Shown here piece by piece: positions 25,432-35,718 of a DNA stretch of 64,000 bases (positions are counted from its first letter, which is position 1; every line of letters begins with the position of its first letter). The translations under genes and the position numbers were made by a program. This DNA comes from an uncultured Chitinophagaceae bacterium (lineage in GTDB: Bacteria > Bacteroidota > Bacteroidia > Chitinophagales > Chitinophagaceae), in contig CALGAP010000010.1 of the NCBI GenBank assembly GCA_937958995.1, positions 62,001-126,000 of the forward strand, in the 5' to 3' direction. Below the pieces are notes generated by a model. The model saw nothing but the letters and a program-made list of their open reading frames with translations. It searched no databases and had not been told where the DNA came from.

Positions 25432-26964
25432 CTACTCCCATTCTATCGTTGCAGGTGGTTTGCTACTAATATCATAAACCACCCTGTTAATGCCTTTAAC
25501 ATTGTTAATGATGTCGTTCGAGACATGTGCCAGGAATTCGTGCGGCAAATGCGCCCAGTCTGCTGTCATGCCATCCACCGATGTCACGGCCCGCAGCGCC
25601 ACTACGGATTCATAAGTGCGTTCATCGCCCATAACGCCCACGCTTTGAATGGGCAACAAAATAGCGCCCGCCTGCCAAACCTGGTCGTACAGGTTATGTT
25701 CTTTCAGAGCCTGAATATATCTATAATCGGCCTCTTGTAAAAGCGCCACTTTTTCAGGCGTTATTTCACCCAATATTCGTATAGCCAGTCCCGGACCCGG
25801 GAATGGATGACGGTGTAACAGTTCGGCGGGTATACCTAGCTCATGTCCCACGCGACGCACTTCATCCTTAAACAAAAAGCGCAGGGGTTCTACCAGCTCC
25901 AGGTGCATGATATCGGGCAGGCCACCCACATTGTGGTGACTCTTAATAGTAACCGAAGGTCCATGCACGGACACACTTTCAATCACATCGGGGTAAATGG
26001 TACCCTGTCCAAGCAGGCTGATATCCTTTATTTTACCGGCTTCCTGCTGGAATACTTCTATAAAAAGTCTGCCAATGGTCTTTCGCTTGGCTTCGGGGTC
26101 GGTTTTACCCTTTAGCGCATCGTAAAAGATTTGTTTGGCATCAACACCTTTCACATTCAAGCCAATTTTCTTATAGGTTTCCAGCACCTGTTCAAATTCA
26201 TTTTTGCGCAGCACACCATTATCCACAAATATTCCATAGAGGCGGTCGCCAATGGCGCGGTGAATGAGCTTGGCTGCCACAGTAGAGTCCACACCGCCAC
26301 TCAATGCCATGATCACTTTGCGGTTGCCGATCTTTTCCTTCAGTGAGTTGACAGTATCGGTGATAAAGTGAGCGGGAGTCCAGTCTTGCTTGCAGCCGCA
26401 GATATTAACGAGAAAGTTCTTCAGTATTTTTTTGCCCTCGGTAGAATGGTATACCTCGGGGTGAAACTGTACGCAATATAAGGGAGGCGCTGCGCCGTTT
26501 TTCTTGAAAGCCGCATAGGGTATGCTGTCTGTGTTAGCCAGCACTTCAAAACCCTGGGGCATTTCGAGGATGGTATCGCTATGACTCATCCATACCTGCG
26601 ATTTTTCAGTGACGCCCTGCAGCAACACATCATCGGTTTGTTTTTGCATGAGGGCGCGGCCATATTCGCGCTTATTACTTTTTGCTACACGGCCGCCAAA
26701 TTGTTTAGCCGTAAGCTGTGCACCATAACACACTCCCAATACCGGCAGCTTTTCATGCAGTTCCCGGATATTCACTTCGGGGGCATTTTCATCATTTACC
26801 GAAAACGGGGAACCCGATAAAATGATACCCTTTAAGGAGGGTTCGAATTCAATTTTCTTGTTATAAGGGAAAATTTCGCAGTACACGTTGGCCTCACGAA
26901 CGGCCCTGGCAATCAATTGAGTATATTGGCTGCCGAAATCAAGAATGAGAATTTTTTCCGTCAT
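25432..26964 (-). CDS. guaA: GMP synthase (glutamine-hydrolysing)
   Basis: 510 residues, full length. It converts XMP to GMP using glutamine and ATP. The N-terminal class I glutamine amidotransferase has Cys79 in GVCYG and the His168/Glu170 pair in FHPE. The ATP pyrophosphatase domain has SGGVDS (222-227). The C-terminal dimerisation domain closes with the invariant ISSKPPATIEWE. It is the first gene of a long minus-strand run that includes the DNA-repair cluster. A TAACTTCG sequence about 11 bases before the ATG resembles the -7 box. Confidence 0.97.
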   Translation of the reverse strand: MTEKILILDFGSQYTQLIARAVREANVYCEIFPYNKKIEFEPSLKGIILSGSPFSVNDENAPEVNIRELHEKLPVLGVCYGAQLTAKQFGGRVAKSNKREYGRALMQKQTDDVLLQGVTEKSQVWMSHSDTILEMPQGFEVLANTDSIPYAAFKKNGAAPPLYCVQFHPEVYHSTEGKKILKNFLVNICGCKQDWTPAHFITDTVNSLKEKIGNRKVIMALSGGVDSTVAAKLIHRAIGDRLYGIFVDNGVLRKNEFEQVLETYKKIGLNVKGVDAKQIFYDALKGKTDPEAKRKTIGRLFIEVFQQEAGKIKDISLLGQGTIYPDVIESVSVHGPSVTIKSHHNVGGLPDIMHLELVEPLRFLFKDEVRRVGHELGIPAELLHRHPFPGPGLAIRILGEITPEKVALLQEADYRYIQALKEHNLYDQVWQAGAILLPIQSVGVMGDERTYESVVALRAVTSVDGMTADWAHLPHEFLAHVSNDIINNVKGINRVVYDISSKPPATIEWE

Positions 26965-27065
26965 GGTGACGCGAAGTTAGGAAACTGTAACATTTATCCG
27001 TGGCTCGCGTCAAATTGTTTTAAAATCCTGATTTTTGTAAACACCTTCAATAAAACCCACTTATC

Positions 27066-27788
27066 ATGAAAAAGATTCTATTTGCTGCTTTATCCCTGGC
27101 CATAATTTCTGTTTCCTGCCGCTATGTTGCGGGCGAACGAATCCGGGGCAATGGAAATGTGCAAACCGAAAATCGTAGTGAGGGCGGGTTTAAGGGAGTT
27201 GAATCCTATGGTTCTTTTGATCTTTTTGTTTCTACAGCGCCATCACACAGCATCAGGATAGAGGCTGAAGAAAATATTCTCCCCTATATAGAAACTTACG
27301 TGGATGGTGATATCCTGAAGATTGATACCAAAGACGGATACTGGCTGAAGCCCAGGCGTTCCATCAAAGTATATGTCTCCGCACCTGAATACCGCCGCAT
27401 CAAATCGCACGGGTCGGGAGATATTGTGGGTGAAAATAAAATTATTGGCGCCGATAAACTGGAACTGGGTGTGACCGGCAGCGCTGATATCAAGATGGAA
27501 GTGGATGCTCCCGAGGTGACTGCGTCCATCACCGGCAGTGGTAATGTGAACCTCTCGGGCAAGACAAAAACCTTTTCCACATCAGTGTCTGGTAGCGGCG
27601 ATGTGCATGCTTATGATCTGCTTTCTGAAGACACAAAAGTGCGTGTGACCGGCAGCGGTGATGCCGACGTGTTTGCCAGTGTGAGCCTGGATGTAAGCGT
27701 GGCAGGCAGCGGCGATGTGCGCTATAAGGGCAATGCCAAAGTGAGCAGCAATATTGCCGGTAGTGGTGGTGTTAAAAAAGTGGACTAA
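27066..27788 (+). CDS. head-GIN domain lipoprotein (DUF2807)
   Basis: 240 residues. The N-terminus is a lipoprotein signal (MKKILFAALSLAIISVSC, cysteine near residue 18). The mature part is a head-GIN domain: a right-handed beta-solenoid with short repeats GSGD, GSAD and GSGN every ~20-25 residues, visible from about residue 110 to the end. Such proteins are common and largely uncharacterised envelope proteins of Bacteroidota. The stop codon is directly adjacent to the stop codon of the convergent pbpC gene with no base between. A TGATTTTTG near-match to the -7 box lies about 35 bases before the ATG. Confidence 0.88.
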   Translation: MKKILFAALSLAIISVSCRYVAGERIRGNGNVQTENRSEGGFKGVESYGSFDLFVSTAPSHSIRIEAEENILPYIETYVDGDILKIDTKDGYWLKPRRSIKVYVSAPEYRRIKSHGSGDIVGENKIIGADKLELGVTGSADIKMEVDAPEVTASITGSGNVNLSGKTKTFSTSVSGSGDVHAYDLLSEDTKVRVTGSGDADVFASVSLDVSVAGSGDVRYKGNAKVSSNIAGSGGVKKVD

Positions 27789-30104
27789 TCACATGTTCAC
27801 ATAACGCACCCGAATCCAGATATCTTTATTTCTCCCTTTATCGTCGGTGCAGGAAATTTTTACGGGACCTTCCTGTGGTATAAAGAATTGCTTGGTGTTG
27901 GCATCGGCAGATTTGTAAAACTGGTTATTGATATACCAATACACTTTACTTACATCATTTCCTGAATAACAGGAGAGCGCCAGTGGTTCGGGATTTTTTC
28001 GGCTAACCAGGTATTCCGAACCGTTCCTGGGCGATGTGATGGTTGGACCTTCTTCCCGGAATATTTTCTCGCACGATGGATTGTGTGGCGGCACCTTGTC
28101 GTAGGCAATTCTCTTATCTTCAAAATAGTGCTGCATTTCTGCAGGTATAGCCTTGATCATTTTCTTCTTATAACCCGCGGAAGGCATACATACGCGGCAG
28201 TAAGAAATTTTTTCGTCGGGAGAAAGCATTACCTCCAATGTGTTGTTGCATTTCACGGTGGAAGAAACCAGTGGTATGAAATAATCCGAAACAGTATGCG
28301 TACAATGTTCGGCGGGCTCCATGCCGGTTTCTGAACAAACGAGTCTTATATCGCAATCTTCGGGCTTGCTGAACCATTCGCGGTCGGCATCGTAATCGAG
28401 CGTGTTGAAGATTTTGAAGAGCAGGGGAGTGGCCACATTGGCGCCGGTAAGTTCGGGTACACCGAGAGCAGAAAAATTTCCCACCCACACGCCCACCGAA
28501 TATTTTTTGTTATAGCCAATACTCCACGCATCACGGCGGCCATAAGAGGTTCCGGTTTTCCATGCAATCTTTGGCATATGTTCAGTGCTTTGCCAGTTGA
28601 GCGGAAAATCGGGACGGTCTATTTTGGTGAGTATTTCATTGATCATGAATGCCGCGGCGGGACTCAATATTTTCTTTCCGCCTGGTTTGTCTTCTGTCTG
28701 TATAAAGTTTGGTTTGAAATATTTTCCTTCATTCGCAAAAATGCTGTAAAGCCCGGTCAGTTCTTCCAGCGTGGCGCCGCAACCGCCCAGCACCATAGAC
28801 AATCCCAGCTTTCGCTGGTCTTTCCGGATCTGTTTAAAATCGCAACGCGCCAGTTGCTGCACCATTTCATCAACACCTATCATACGCAATCCTTTTACTG
28901 CGGGAATATTTAGTGAATGCTCCAGCGCATATTCCATGGTGACATATCCGTGAAATTCTTTATCGTAATTCTCCGGCGCAAAACCATCATAACTCACGGC
29001 CACATCGGTGATCACCGATTTAGGAGTCATCATTCCTTTATCGATGCAAAGTCCATATACCAGCGGCTTAAGCGTAGAGCCTGGCTGCCTGATGGCCGCG
29101 GCGCCGTTTACCTGTCCGCCATCAGTTGTATCGTGAAAATTGGCAGAGCCCACATAGGTGATTACGTTATGCGTTTCGTTATCGATGACCACCACCGCGG
29201 CATTACGTATATTTTTCATCGCGAGCACGCGCACATAGTCCTGCACCAGTTTTTCGGTTTGCAACTGGTTATGCATATTGATATGGGTGCGGATGATAGG
29301 ACCTCCTTGTCTTTTCAGTTTGTAAGCCAGGTGAGGGATCCATTTAGGAACGCTGCCGCGCCAGGCATCGAGCGGTTCTTCCAGGGCATCGTTAATTTGC
29401 TGTTGGGTAAATATTTTTTCTTTGGCAAAACGCCTCAGCCATCTATTCCTTTCCTGTACAATCAGATCGTTGTTTCTGCCCATCACCAGCGAAGAAGGGC
29501 GATTGGGTATTATGGACAGCGCCGTGATCTCGGCGAGCGACAAATGATCGGGATTTTTTTTGAAATACAGTATGGAAGCCGATTTCACACCTTCTATATT
29601 GCCGCCATAAGGTACCAGGTTGAGGTATAATTGCAGTATTTCGCTTTTGCTATACTTCCATTCCAGTTGAAAGGCCCTGAACATTTCCTTGATCTTGTTG
29701 AACCAGGTACGTTTCTTGGGTTCCAGCAGGCGGGCCACCTGCATAGTGATGGTAGAAGCACCCGAGGTGCGCTTCATGCGCAGCAGGTTTTTTACCAAAG
29801 CCCTGCCCACGGCCAGCGGGTTCACGCCGGGGTGGTAGAAAAAATAACGGTCCTCCTTTTCAATGATGGTCTTGCGCAGCAGGGGAGAGATTTCGTCCAG
29901 CTCGGTCTTCATGCGCCACTTATCGTCGCTGGTCAGGAAGGCATGCACCACTTCTCCTTTATCATCGGTGATGATGGTGGAGTACTCGATATTGGTTTTG
30001 ATGGGAAAAAACCAGTTCAGCAACAGGAAAAGCAGGAATCCCGCCAGCAGGGCAAGTGCCAGCCTTTTTCCCCATTTTAACGCAATGCGCTTCATACTTT
30101 GCAT
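27789..30104 (-). CDS. pbpC: penicillin-binding protein 1C
   Basis: 771 residues. After a short cytoplasmic N-terminus and one membrane anchor (about 14-33) comes a GT51 transglycosylase domain with its catalytic Glu84 in EKEDRYFFYHPG. The transpeptidase domain follows, with Ser343 in SxxK (STLK) and KTGTS at about residue 510. The C-terminal ~90 residues form the BiPBP_C domain typical of PBP1C. It polymerises and may cross-link peptidoglycan, and is thought to act in wall repair. The divergent neighbour encodes an alpha-2-macroglobulin, the usual genetic partner of pbpC. There are two candidate starts (MQSM). Confidence 0.95.
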   Translation of the reverse strand: MQSMKRIALKWGKRLALALLAGFLLFLLLNWFFPIKTNIEYSTIITDDKGEVVHAFLTSDDKWRMKTELDEISPLLRKTIIEKEDRYFFYHPGVNPLAVGRALVKNLLRMKRTSGASTITMQVARLLEPKKRTWFNKIKEMFRAFQLEWKYSKSEILQLYLNLVPYGGNIEGVKSASILYFKKNPDHLSLAEITALSIIPNRPSSLVMGRNNDLIVQERNRWLRRFAKEKIFTQQQINDALEEPLDAWRGSVPKWIPHLAYKLKRQGGPIIRTHINMHNQLQTEKLVQDYVRVLAMKNIRNAAVVVIDNETHNVITYVGSANFHDTTDGGQVNGAAAIRQPGSTLKPLVYGLCIDKGMMTPKSVITDVAVSYDGFAPENYDKEFHGYVTMEYALEHSLNIPAVKGLRMIGVDEMVQQLARCDFKQIRKDQRKLGLSMVLGGCGATLEELTGLYSIFANEGKYFKPNFIQTEDKPGGKKILSPAAAFMINEILTKIDRPDFPLNWQSTEHMPKIAWKTGTSYGRRDAWSIGYNKKYSVGVWVGNFSALGVPELTGANVATPLLFKIFNTLDYDADREWFSKPEDCDIRLVCSETGMEPAEHCTHTVSDYFIPLVSSTVKCNNTLEVMLSPDEKISYCRVCMPSAGYKKKMIKAIPAEMQHYFEDKRIAYDKVPPHNPSCEKIFREEGPTITSPRNGSEYLVSRKNPEPLALSCYSGNDVSKVYWYINNQFYKSADANTKQFFIPQEGPVKISCTDDKGRNKDIWIRVRYVNM

Positions 30105-30262
30105 GTTGCCGGTTTGTGCAGCGAAGCTAAATATTTTGATACTAACAGGGGCTTCCTGTTAACCATCAGCCAAAACTTAACATCCACTCAAATCTACCTT
30201 CCAACTACTCAGTCTTTTTGTACTTTAGCACCTATTACCAACCCTTCTCAATCGAACCCGCT

Positions 30263-33200
30263 ATGCGTAATCAGCTATTGGCCTTATTTTTCCTGATCAC
30301 GATTGCTATTTTTTTCGGTTGCAACAGCAGCCAGGTAAATCTTACTTTTACCAATGCGAAGGACGAAGTGCCTACATTGGGCAACCTCGTTTTTCGCTTC
30401 GATAAATTCCTGGTGAGTGATTCATTGCTGAATCAGTGGGATTCTACCAAATATGTGACTTTCGAGCCGGCTATACCCGGACGTTTCCGCTGGGAGCAGC
30501 CTGACCAACTGGTGTTTTCTCCTTCGCGCCCGCTGCCGCCCGCAACCACTTTCAAGGCAAAGCTGGAAAACGAGATCCTGCGCCATAGCGATTACGGGAA
30601 AATAGGTAAGAGCGATATTACATTCAGCACTCCCGGCCTGCAACTTGAAAATTCAAATGTGGCCTGGAAGCTGCGCGATGGCAGCAATACAGCGATACCG
30701 CAGGTGGATTTGTATTTTAACTACGCCGTGAATCCCGCCGCCATCAAAGAAAAACTCAAGGTGGAAATCGGTGGCACCAATATTTCGTATGAAGTGCCCA
30801 CGCTGAATGAAGAGAGCCGCATTTCGCTGGTGTTGCTGGGTTTGAAAACAGAAGATAAGGACCTCGAAGCCGTGATCACGCTCGACAAAGGGTTGGTGCC
30901 CGAAGGCGGAAAGAATGGTACGAAAGAAAAAATTGAGAATAAGATCTTCATTCCTTCGCCCTATAATCTCACTATCAACGACGTGACCGCCGAGCACGAT
31001 GGCGCAACAGGAACAGTATATGTGCGCACCAGCCAGCCCGTGAGAATGGAGGATATCTCCAAATTGCTGAGTTTTGAACCCTCATTGAAATTCTTGGTAC
31101 AACAAACAGAAGATGGATTTGCCGTAACAAGCGAAGCTTTCAACGCTGATAAAAGTTATTTGTTCAAAATTCAAAAAGGGTTGAAAGGGCAGTTGCTCGG
31201 TGAACTGCGCGAACAATATGTGAACAATATCGCCTTTGGCGAACTGGAGCCTTCTATCAGTTTTACCAACAAGAAAGCCGTATATCTTTCCGCGCGCGGC
31301 AATGAGAATATAGAATTGCGTATCACGAACGTGCCCAAGATAAAAGTGATTATTTCGAAAATTTATGAAAGCAACCTGCTGACGGCAACACGCTATGGTT
31401 ATTACCCGGTTGACAGAAGAACGCGCGGTGAAGGTGAAGAAGATGATTACTACTACTACGAAGATGAGAGCGATAACCGGCTTACGTTTGGAGATATTAT
31501 TTATGAAAAAGAAATCGAAACCAGGTTGCTGCCCAAATATGGCGCGAGCCGGCTCTTTACTTTCAACATAGAGGACAGGCTACCCGATTTCAAAGGCATA
31601 TATCATATCAAAGTGCGCTCCACTACGGATTACTGGTTGAGCGATAGCCGCTTTATTTCGAAATCGGATATCGGCCTGGTGGCGAAGGAAGGAAAGGACA
31701 AAATGCTGGTGTTTGCGAATTCAATTCGCACCGCCGAACCGATCAACGGTGTCAACATTATTGTGTATGGCAATAACAACCAGGTTTTGGGTATGGGCAC
31801 TTCCAATGCCGATGGCGTGGCTGAAGTACAATATTCGCGAAAGGAGTTTGCCGGTTTCCGGCCGGCCATGGTGATTGCAAAATCAAACGACGATTTCAAC
31901 TACCTGCCGTTTAACAATACCAAAGTAAATACATCGCGTTTTGAAGTGGGTGGAAAAAGAAGTAATGTGACCGGGCTGGACGCCTACATTTATGCTGAGC
32001 GCGACATATACCGTCCGGGAGAAAAAGTAAATTTCTCCGTAATTATCCGCGACAGGCAATGGAAATCGCCGGGGGAACTGCCGGTGAAGTTGAAATTTCT
32101 TTTGCCCAATGGTAAGGAGCTGAAAAATTTCCGCAAGACATTGAACGAACAGGGCTCGCTGGAAGGATCGGTGGACATAGCAGCGTCGGCCATCACCGGC
32201 ACTTACTCGCTGGAAGTGTATACCTCGAACGATGTGCTGCTGGGCAGCCAGAATTTCAAGATAGAAGAATTTGTTCCCGACCGCATTAAAGTCACAACTG
32301 CGCTTGATAAGACGAGCTTGTTGCCGGGGCAGGCAGCCAAACTGAATATCAATGCACTCAACTTCTTCGGTCCGCCCGCTGCCAACAGGAATTACGAGAC
32401 CGAGATACAGGTAAGTCCGCGCTATTTCAGCTCGAAGAAATATCCCGGCTTCGATTTTGGTCTCGACAATATCGGTTTATCGTTCGATAAAGTAACCTCC
32501 GAGGGCCGCACCGATGAAAATGGTAATGCATCGGTAAGTTATAACGTGCCTGAGATGTTTCGCAACAAAGGCTTGCTGCAGGCAAACTTTTTTGCTACCG
32601 TGTTTGATGAAACCGGCCGCCCGGTAAGCCGCCGCGCCACTGCCAGTATTTACACACAGGAAGTATTTTTCGGTGTAGGCAGCGATGGCTATTGGTACTA
32701 TCCTTTGAACCAGCCGGTTAAATTCCCCATCATCGCGGTGAATAAAGACGACAACGCGCTTACGGGCGTAAGGGCACAGGTAAGAGTGATCAAACATGAA
32801 TATCGCACCAACCTGCGCAAGTATGGCAATTACTTCCGTTACGAATCTGAGCGTGATGATAAAGAATTGGCAAACCAGGAAATTACTGTAAGCGGCGAGA
32901 GCACCAGTTATTCTTTTGTGCCTCGCTCGCCGGGAGAATATGAAATTCGTGTATCCATTCCCGGAAGTACCAGCTATGTGAGCAAGCGCTTCTGGAGTTA
33001 TGGCTTCTGGGGTGGTGAGAGCGCTTCGTTTGAAGTGAACAATGAAGGAAATGTGGACATGTCGTTTGACAAGAGCTCCTATTTCACCGGCGAGAACGCG
33101 AAAATACTTTTCAAAACACCTTTCAATGGCCGTATGCTGGTGACCTTGGAGACCGACCGCGTGGTCAGCTATCAATATGTGAATGTGGAGAATCGGGCCG

Positions 33201-35674
33201 CCTCTTTAGATATTAAACTGGGTGCAGAACATATCCCCAATGTGTATGTTACTGCTACGCTCATTAAACCACACGAGACCAGCGATATTCCGCTCACCGT
33301 GGCGCACGGTTTCAAGAGCCTGCGCGTTGATGATAAGAACAGGAAGATGACCACTGAAATTGTGGCGCAGAAATCTGTGCGCTCACGTACACATCAGAAG
33401 GTTACGGTGAAAGCGGCACCCGGCAGTTTTGTCACGCTGGCGGCGGTTGATAACGGCATCCTGCAGGTGTCGGGTTTTCAATCACCCAATCCATACGATT
33501 ACTTCTATGCCAACAAAGCACTGGAGGTAAATGCGTACAATCTTTATCCCTTATTATTCCCCGAAGTGAAATCAAATATCACCAGCACGGGCGGTGACGG
33601 TGACCTGGAGATGAACAAGCGTACCAATCCCATGCCCGCGAAGCGATTCAAGCTGGTGAGCTACTGGAGTGGTATTGCAAAAGCCAACAGCAGCGGTGAG
33701 GCCAATTTTGAATTTGATATCCCGCAGTTCAGCGGCGAAGTGCGACTGATGGCCGTTTCCTATAAAGATGAAAATTTCGGCAGCGCCGAAGCCAATATGA
33801 CCGTTGCGGATCCGCTGGTGCTGAGTACGGCTTTGCCAAGGTTCCTGAGCCCGAAAGATACGGTGACGGTGCCGGTGATCATCACCAATACAACCGATCG
33901 CTCAACTACCGCTACGGCCACCATGAACGTGAAAGGTCCGCTGACGGTGGTGGGCGATAAATCGCAGCAAGTGTCGCTGAACGCAAAAGCGGAGGGCCGT
34001 GCCATCTTCCGCCTGGTGGCTTCGCCCACGGTGGATGTAGGTAAAGTGGAAGTGGTGGTAAATGGTTTGAATGAAAAATTCACCGACGAAATTGATATCA
34101 GTATCCGACCCACATCGCCATTGCAGGTAATAACGGGCAGTGGAGCGGTAGCTGGTGGAAATACGCAGCGCATCAGTATTCCGCTGAATGACTTCATGCC
34201 CAACAGCACCGATTATAAGGTGACCATCAGCCGCAGTCCCGCGCTGGAATTGGGCAAGCAGTTGAAATACCTGGTAAACTATCCTTATGGTTGCACCGAA
34301 CAAACTATATCAGCCGCCTTCCCGCAACTGTATTATGCCGACCTGGCCGAGCAGGTGAACAATCAAGACGAGAAGAACCGCGGCAATGCCAACTACAACG
34401 TGATGGAAGCGATCCGGAAAATTAAGCTGCGCCAACTGTACAACGGAGCTATTACGCTGTGGGATGGCGAAGGCCGGGAACATTGGTGGTCTACCGTATA
34501 TGCCGGCCATTTTTTGCTGGAGGCAAAGAAAGCAGGATTTGATGTTGACAACAGCCTGCTCAACGGAGTACTCGGTTATATCAATTACAGGTTGAAGAAC
34601 AGGGAAACCATTACTTATTACTACAACGGCAATCTGCAAAAGAAGATCGCGCCGAAAGAAGTGGCTTACGGCTTGTATGTGCTGGCTTTGGCAGGCAAGC
34701 CCAATGTATCGACCATGAACTATTACAAGGCCAATCCCGAATTGCTGAGTCTGGACAGCCGTTACCTGCTGAGCGCGGCATACGCTATTGCTGGTGATAA
34801 AGCCAGGTTCAAAGAACTGTTGCCTGCTGCATTCAGCGGCGAGGTGAGCGTGGCGCAGACCGGAGGAAGTTTTTACTCGCCCATCCGCGATGAAGCCATT
34901 GCGTTGAACGCTTTGCTGGACGTAGATCCGGGTAATGGACAAATTCAGCTGATGGCCAATCACGTGGTGAACCAGTTGAAGCAAAGAAGCTGGTATAGCA
35001 CTCAGGAATGTAGCTTCAGCTTATTAAGTTTAGGTAAAATGGCGCGTGCTGCCAACAAGGCTACGGTGACTGCAGAAATAAAAGTGAATGGAAAAACCGT
35101 AGGCACGGTGGGCGATGCGCCGGTAACGCTTACTGCCAAACAACTGGGCGGCACCAACGTAGAGATTGTGGCAAAGGGTGAGGGAAGATTGTATTATTTC
35201 TGGCAAAGCGAAGGCATCAGTGCAAGTGGTGACTATAAGGAAGAGGATAACTACCTCCGCATACGCCGCAAGTTTTTCGATCGCAATGGCCGGCTGATCA
35301 ACGATAATACTTTTTCACAAAACGACCTGGTGATAGTACAGCTCACGCTTGAAAAAGCGTACAGCGGTCGCGTGGAAAATATCGCCATCACCGATATGCT
35401 GCCTGCAGGATTTGAAATTGAAAACCCGCGCACGAAGGAGATTCCGGGAATGGATTGGATAAAAGACGCCAACACGCCTACGGCCATCGATGTGCGCGAC
35501 GACAGGATCAATTTGTTTGTTGACAGCTACAGCCCGAAGCAGGTTTATTACTATGCCGTGCGCGCCGTATCGCCCGGTATTTTCAAAATGGGCCCGGTAG
35601 CGGCGGAAGCAATGTATAACGGCGAGTATCATTCCTATCATGGGGCGGGAACGATAAGGATTAATGCGAAATAA
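30263..35674 (+). CDS. alpha-2-macroglobulin family lipoprotein (YfhM-like)
   Basis: 1803 residues from the ATG that begins a lipoprotein-type signal (MRNQLLALFFLITIAIFFGC); fifteen upstream codons are open but less likely. Successive macroglobulin beta-domains fill most of the chain. The thioester motif CTEQ is intact with Cys1344, followed by the alpha-alpha toroid (complement-like) domain and a C-terminal receptor-type domain. A bait region without a fixed motif should precede it. The protein is predicted to trap proteases that enter the periplasm by covalent capture, protecting the cell when the wall is damaged, in concert with PBP1C. It is divergent from pbpC, sharing a 158-base promoter region. 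Confidence 0.95.
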   Translation: MRNQLLALFFLITIAIFFGCNSSQVNLTFTNAKDEVPTLGNLVFRFDKFLVSDSLLNQWDSTKYVTFEPAIPGRFRWEQPDQLVFSPSRPLPPATTFKAKLENEILRHSDYGKIGKSDITFSTPGLQLENSNVAWKLRDGSNTAIPQVDLYFNYAVNPAAIKEKLKVEIGGTNISYEVPTLNEESRISLVLLGLKTEDKDLEAVITLDKGLVPEGGKNGTKEKIENKIFIPSPYNLTINDVTAEHDGATGTVYVRTSQPVRMEDISKLLSFEPSLKFLVQQTEDGFAVTSEAFNADKSYLFKIQKGLKGQLLGELREQYVNNIAFGELEPSISFTNKKAVYLSARGNENIELRITNVPKIKVIISKIYESNLLTATRYGYYPVDRRTRGEGEEDDYYYYEDESDNRLTFGDIIYEKEIETRLLPKYGASRLFTFNIEDRLPDFKGIYHIKVRSTTDYWLSDSRFISKSDIGLVAKEGKDKMLVFANSIRTAEPINGVNIIVYGNNNQVLGMGTSNADGVAEVQYSRKEFAGFRPAMVIAKSNDDFNYLPFNNTKVNTSRFEVGGKRSNVTGLDAYIYAERDIYRPGEKVNFSVIIRDRQWKSPGELPVKLKFLLPNGKELKNFRKTLNEQGSLEGSVDIAASAITGTYSLEVYTSNDVLLGSQNFKIEEFVPDRIKVTTALDKTSLLPGQAAKLNINALNFFGPPAANRNYETEIQVSPRYFSSKKYPGFDFGLDNIGLSFDKVTSEGRTDENGNASVSYNVPEMFRNKGLLQANFFATVFDETGRPVSRRATASIYTQEVFFGVGSDGYWYYPLNQPVKFPIIAVNKDDNALTGVRAQVRVIKHEYRTNLRKYGNYFRYESERDDKELANQEITVSGESTSYSFVPRSPGEYEIRVSIPGSTSYVSKRFWSYGFWGGESASFEVNNEGNVDMSFDKSSYFTGENAKILFKTPFNGRMLVTLETDRVVSYQYVNVENRAASLDIKLGAEHIPNVYVTATLIKPHETSDIPLTVAHGFKSLRVDDKNRKMTTEIVAQKSVRSRTHQKVTVKAAPGSFVTLAAVDNGILQVSGFQSPNPYDYFYANKALEVNAYNLYPLLFPEVKSNITSTGGDGDLEMNKRTNPMPAKRFKLVSYWSGIAKANSSGEANFEFDIPQFSGEVRLMAVSYKDENFGSAEANMTVADPLVLSTALPRFLSPKDTVTVPVIITNTTDRSTTATATMNVKGPLTVVGDKSQQVSLNAKAEGRAIFRLVASPTVDVGKVEVVVNGLNEKFTDEIDISIRPTSPLQVITGSGAVAGGNTQRISIPLNDFMPNSTDYKVTISRSPALELGKQLKYLVNYPYGCTEQTISAAFPQLYYADLAEQVNNQDEKNRGNANYNVMEAIRKIKLRQLYNGAITLWDGEGREHWWSTVYAGHFLLEAKKAGFDVDNSLLNGVLGYINYRLKNRETITYYYNGNLQKKIAPKEVAYGLYVLALAGKPNVSTMNYYKANPELLSLDSRYLLSAAYAIAGDKARFKELLPAAFSGEVSVAQTGGSFYSPIRDEAIALNALLDVDPGNGQIQLMANHVVNQLKQRSWYSTQECSFSLLSLGKMARAANKATVTAEIKVNGKTVGTVGDAPVTLTAKQLGGTNVEIVAKGEGRLYYFWQSEGISASGDYKEEDNYLRIRRKFFDRNGRLINDNTFSQNDLVIVQLTLEKAYSGRVENIAITDMLPAGFEIENPRTKEIPGMDWIKDANTPTAIDVRDDRINLFVDSYSPKQVYYYAVRAVSPGIFKMGPVAAEAMYNGEYHSYHGAGTIRINAK

Positions 35675-35718
35675 GAATTCGGAATCACCCCGTGATGGCT
35701 TCGCAATGAAGGGGGCGC

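Noticed and set aside
28917..29630. 237-codon plus-strand frame antisense to pbpC
   Set aside because: Lies entirely within a well-identified gene and encodes no recognisable protein.
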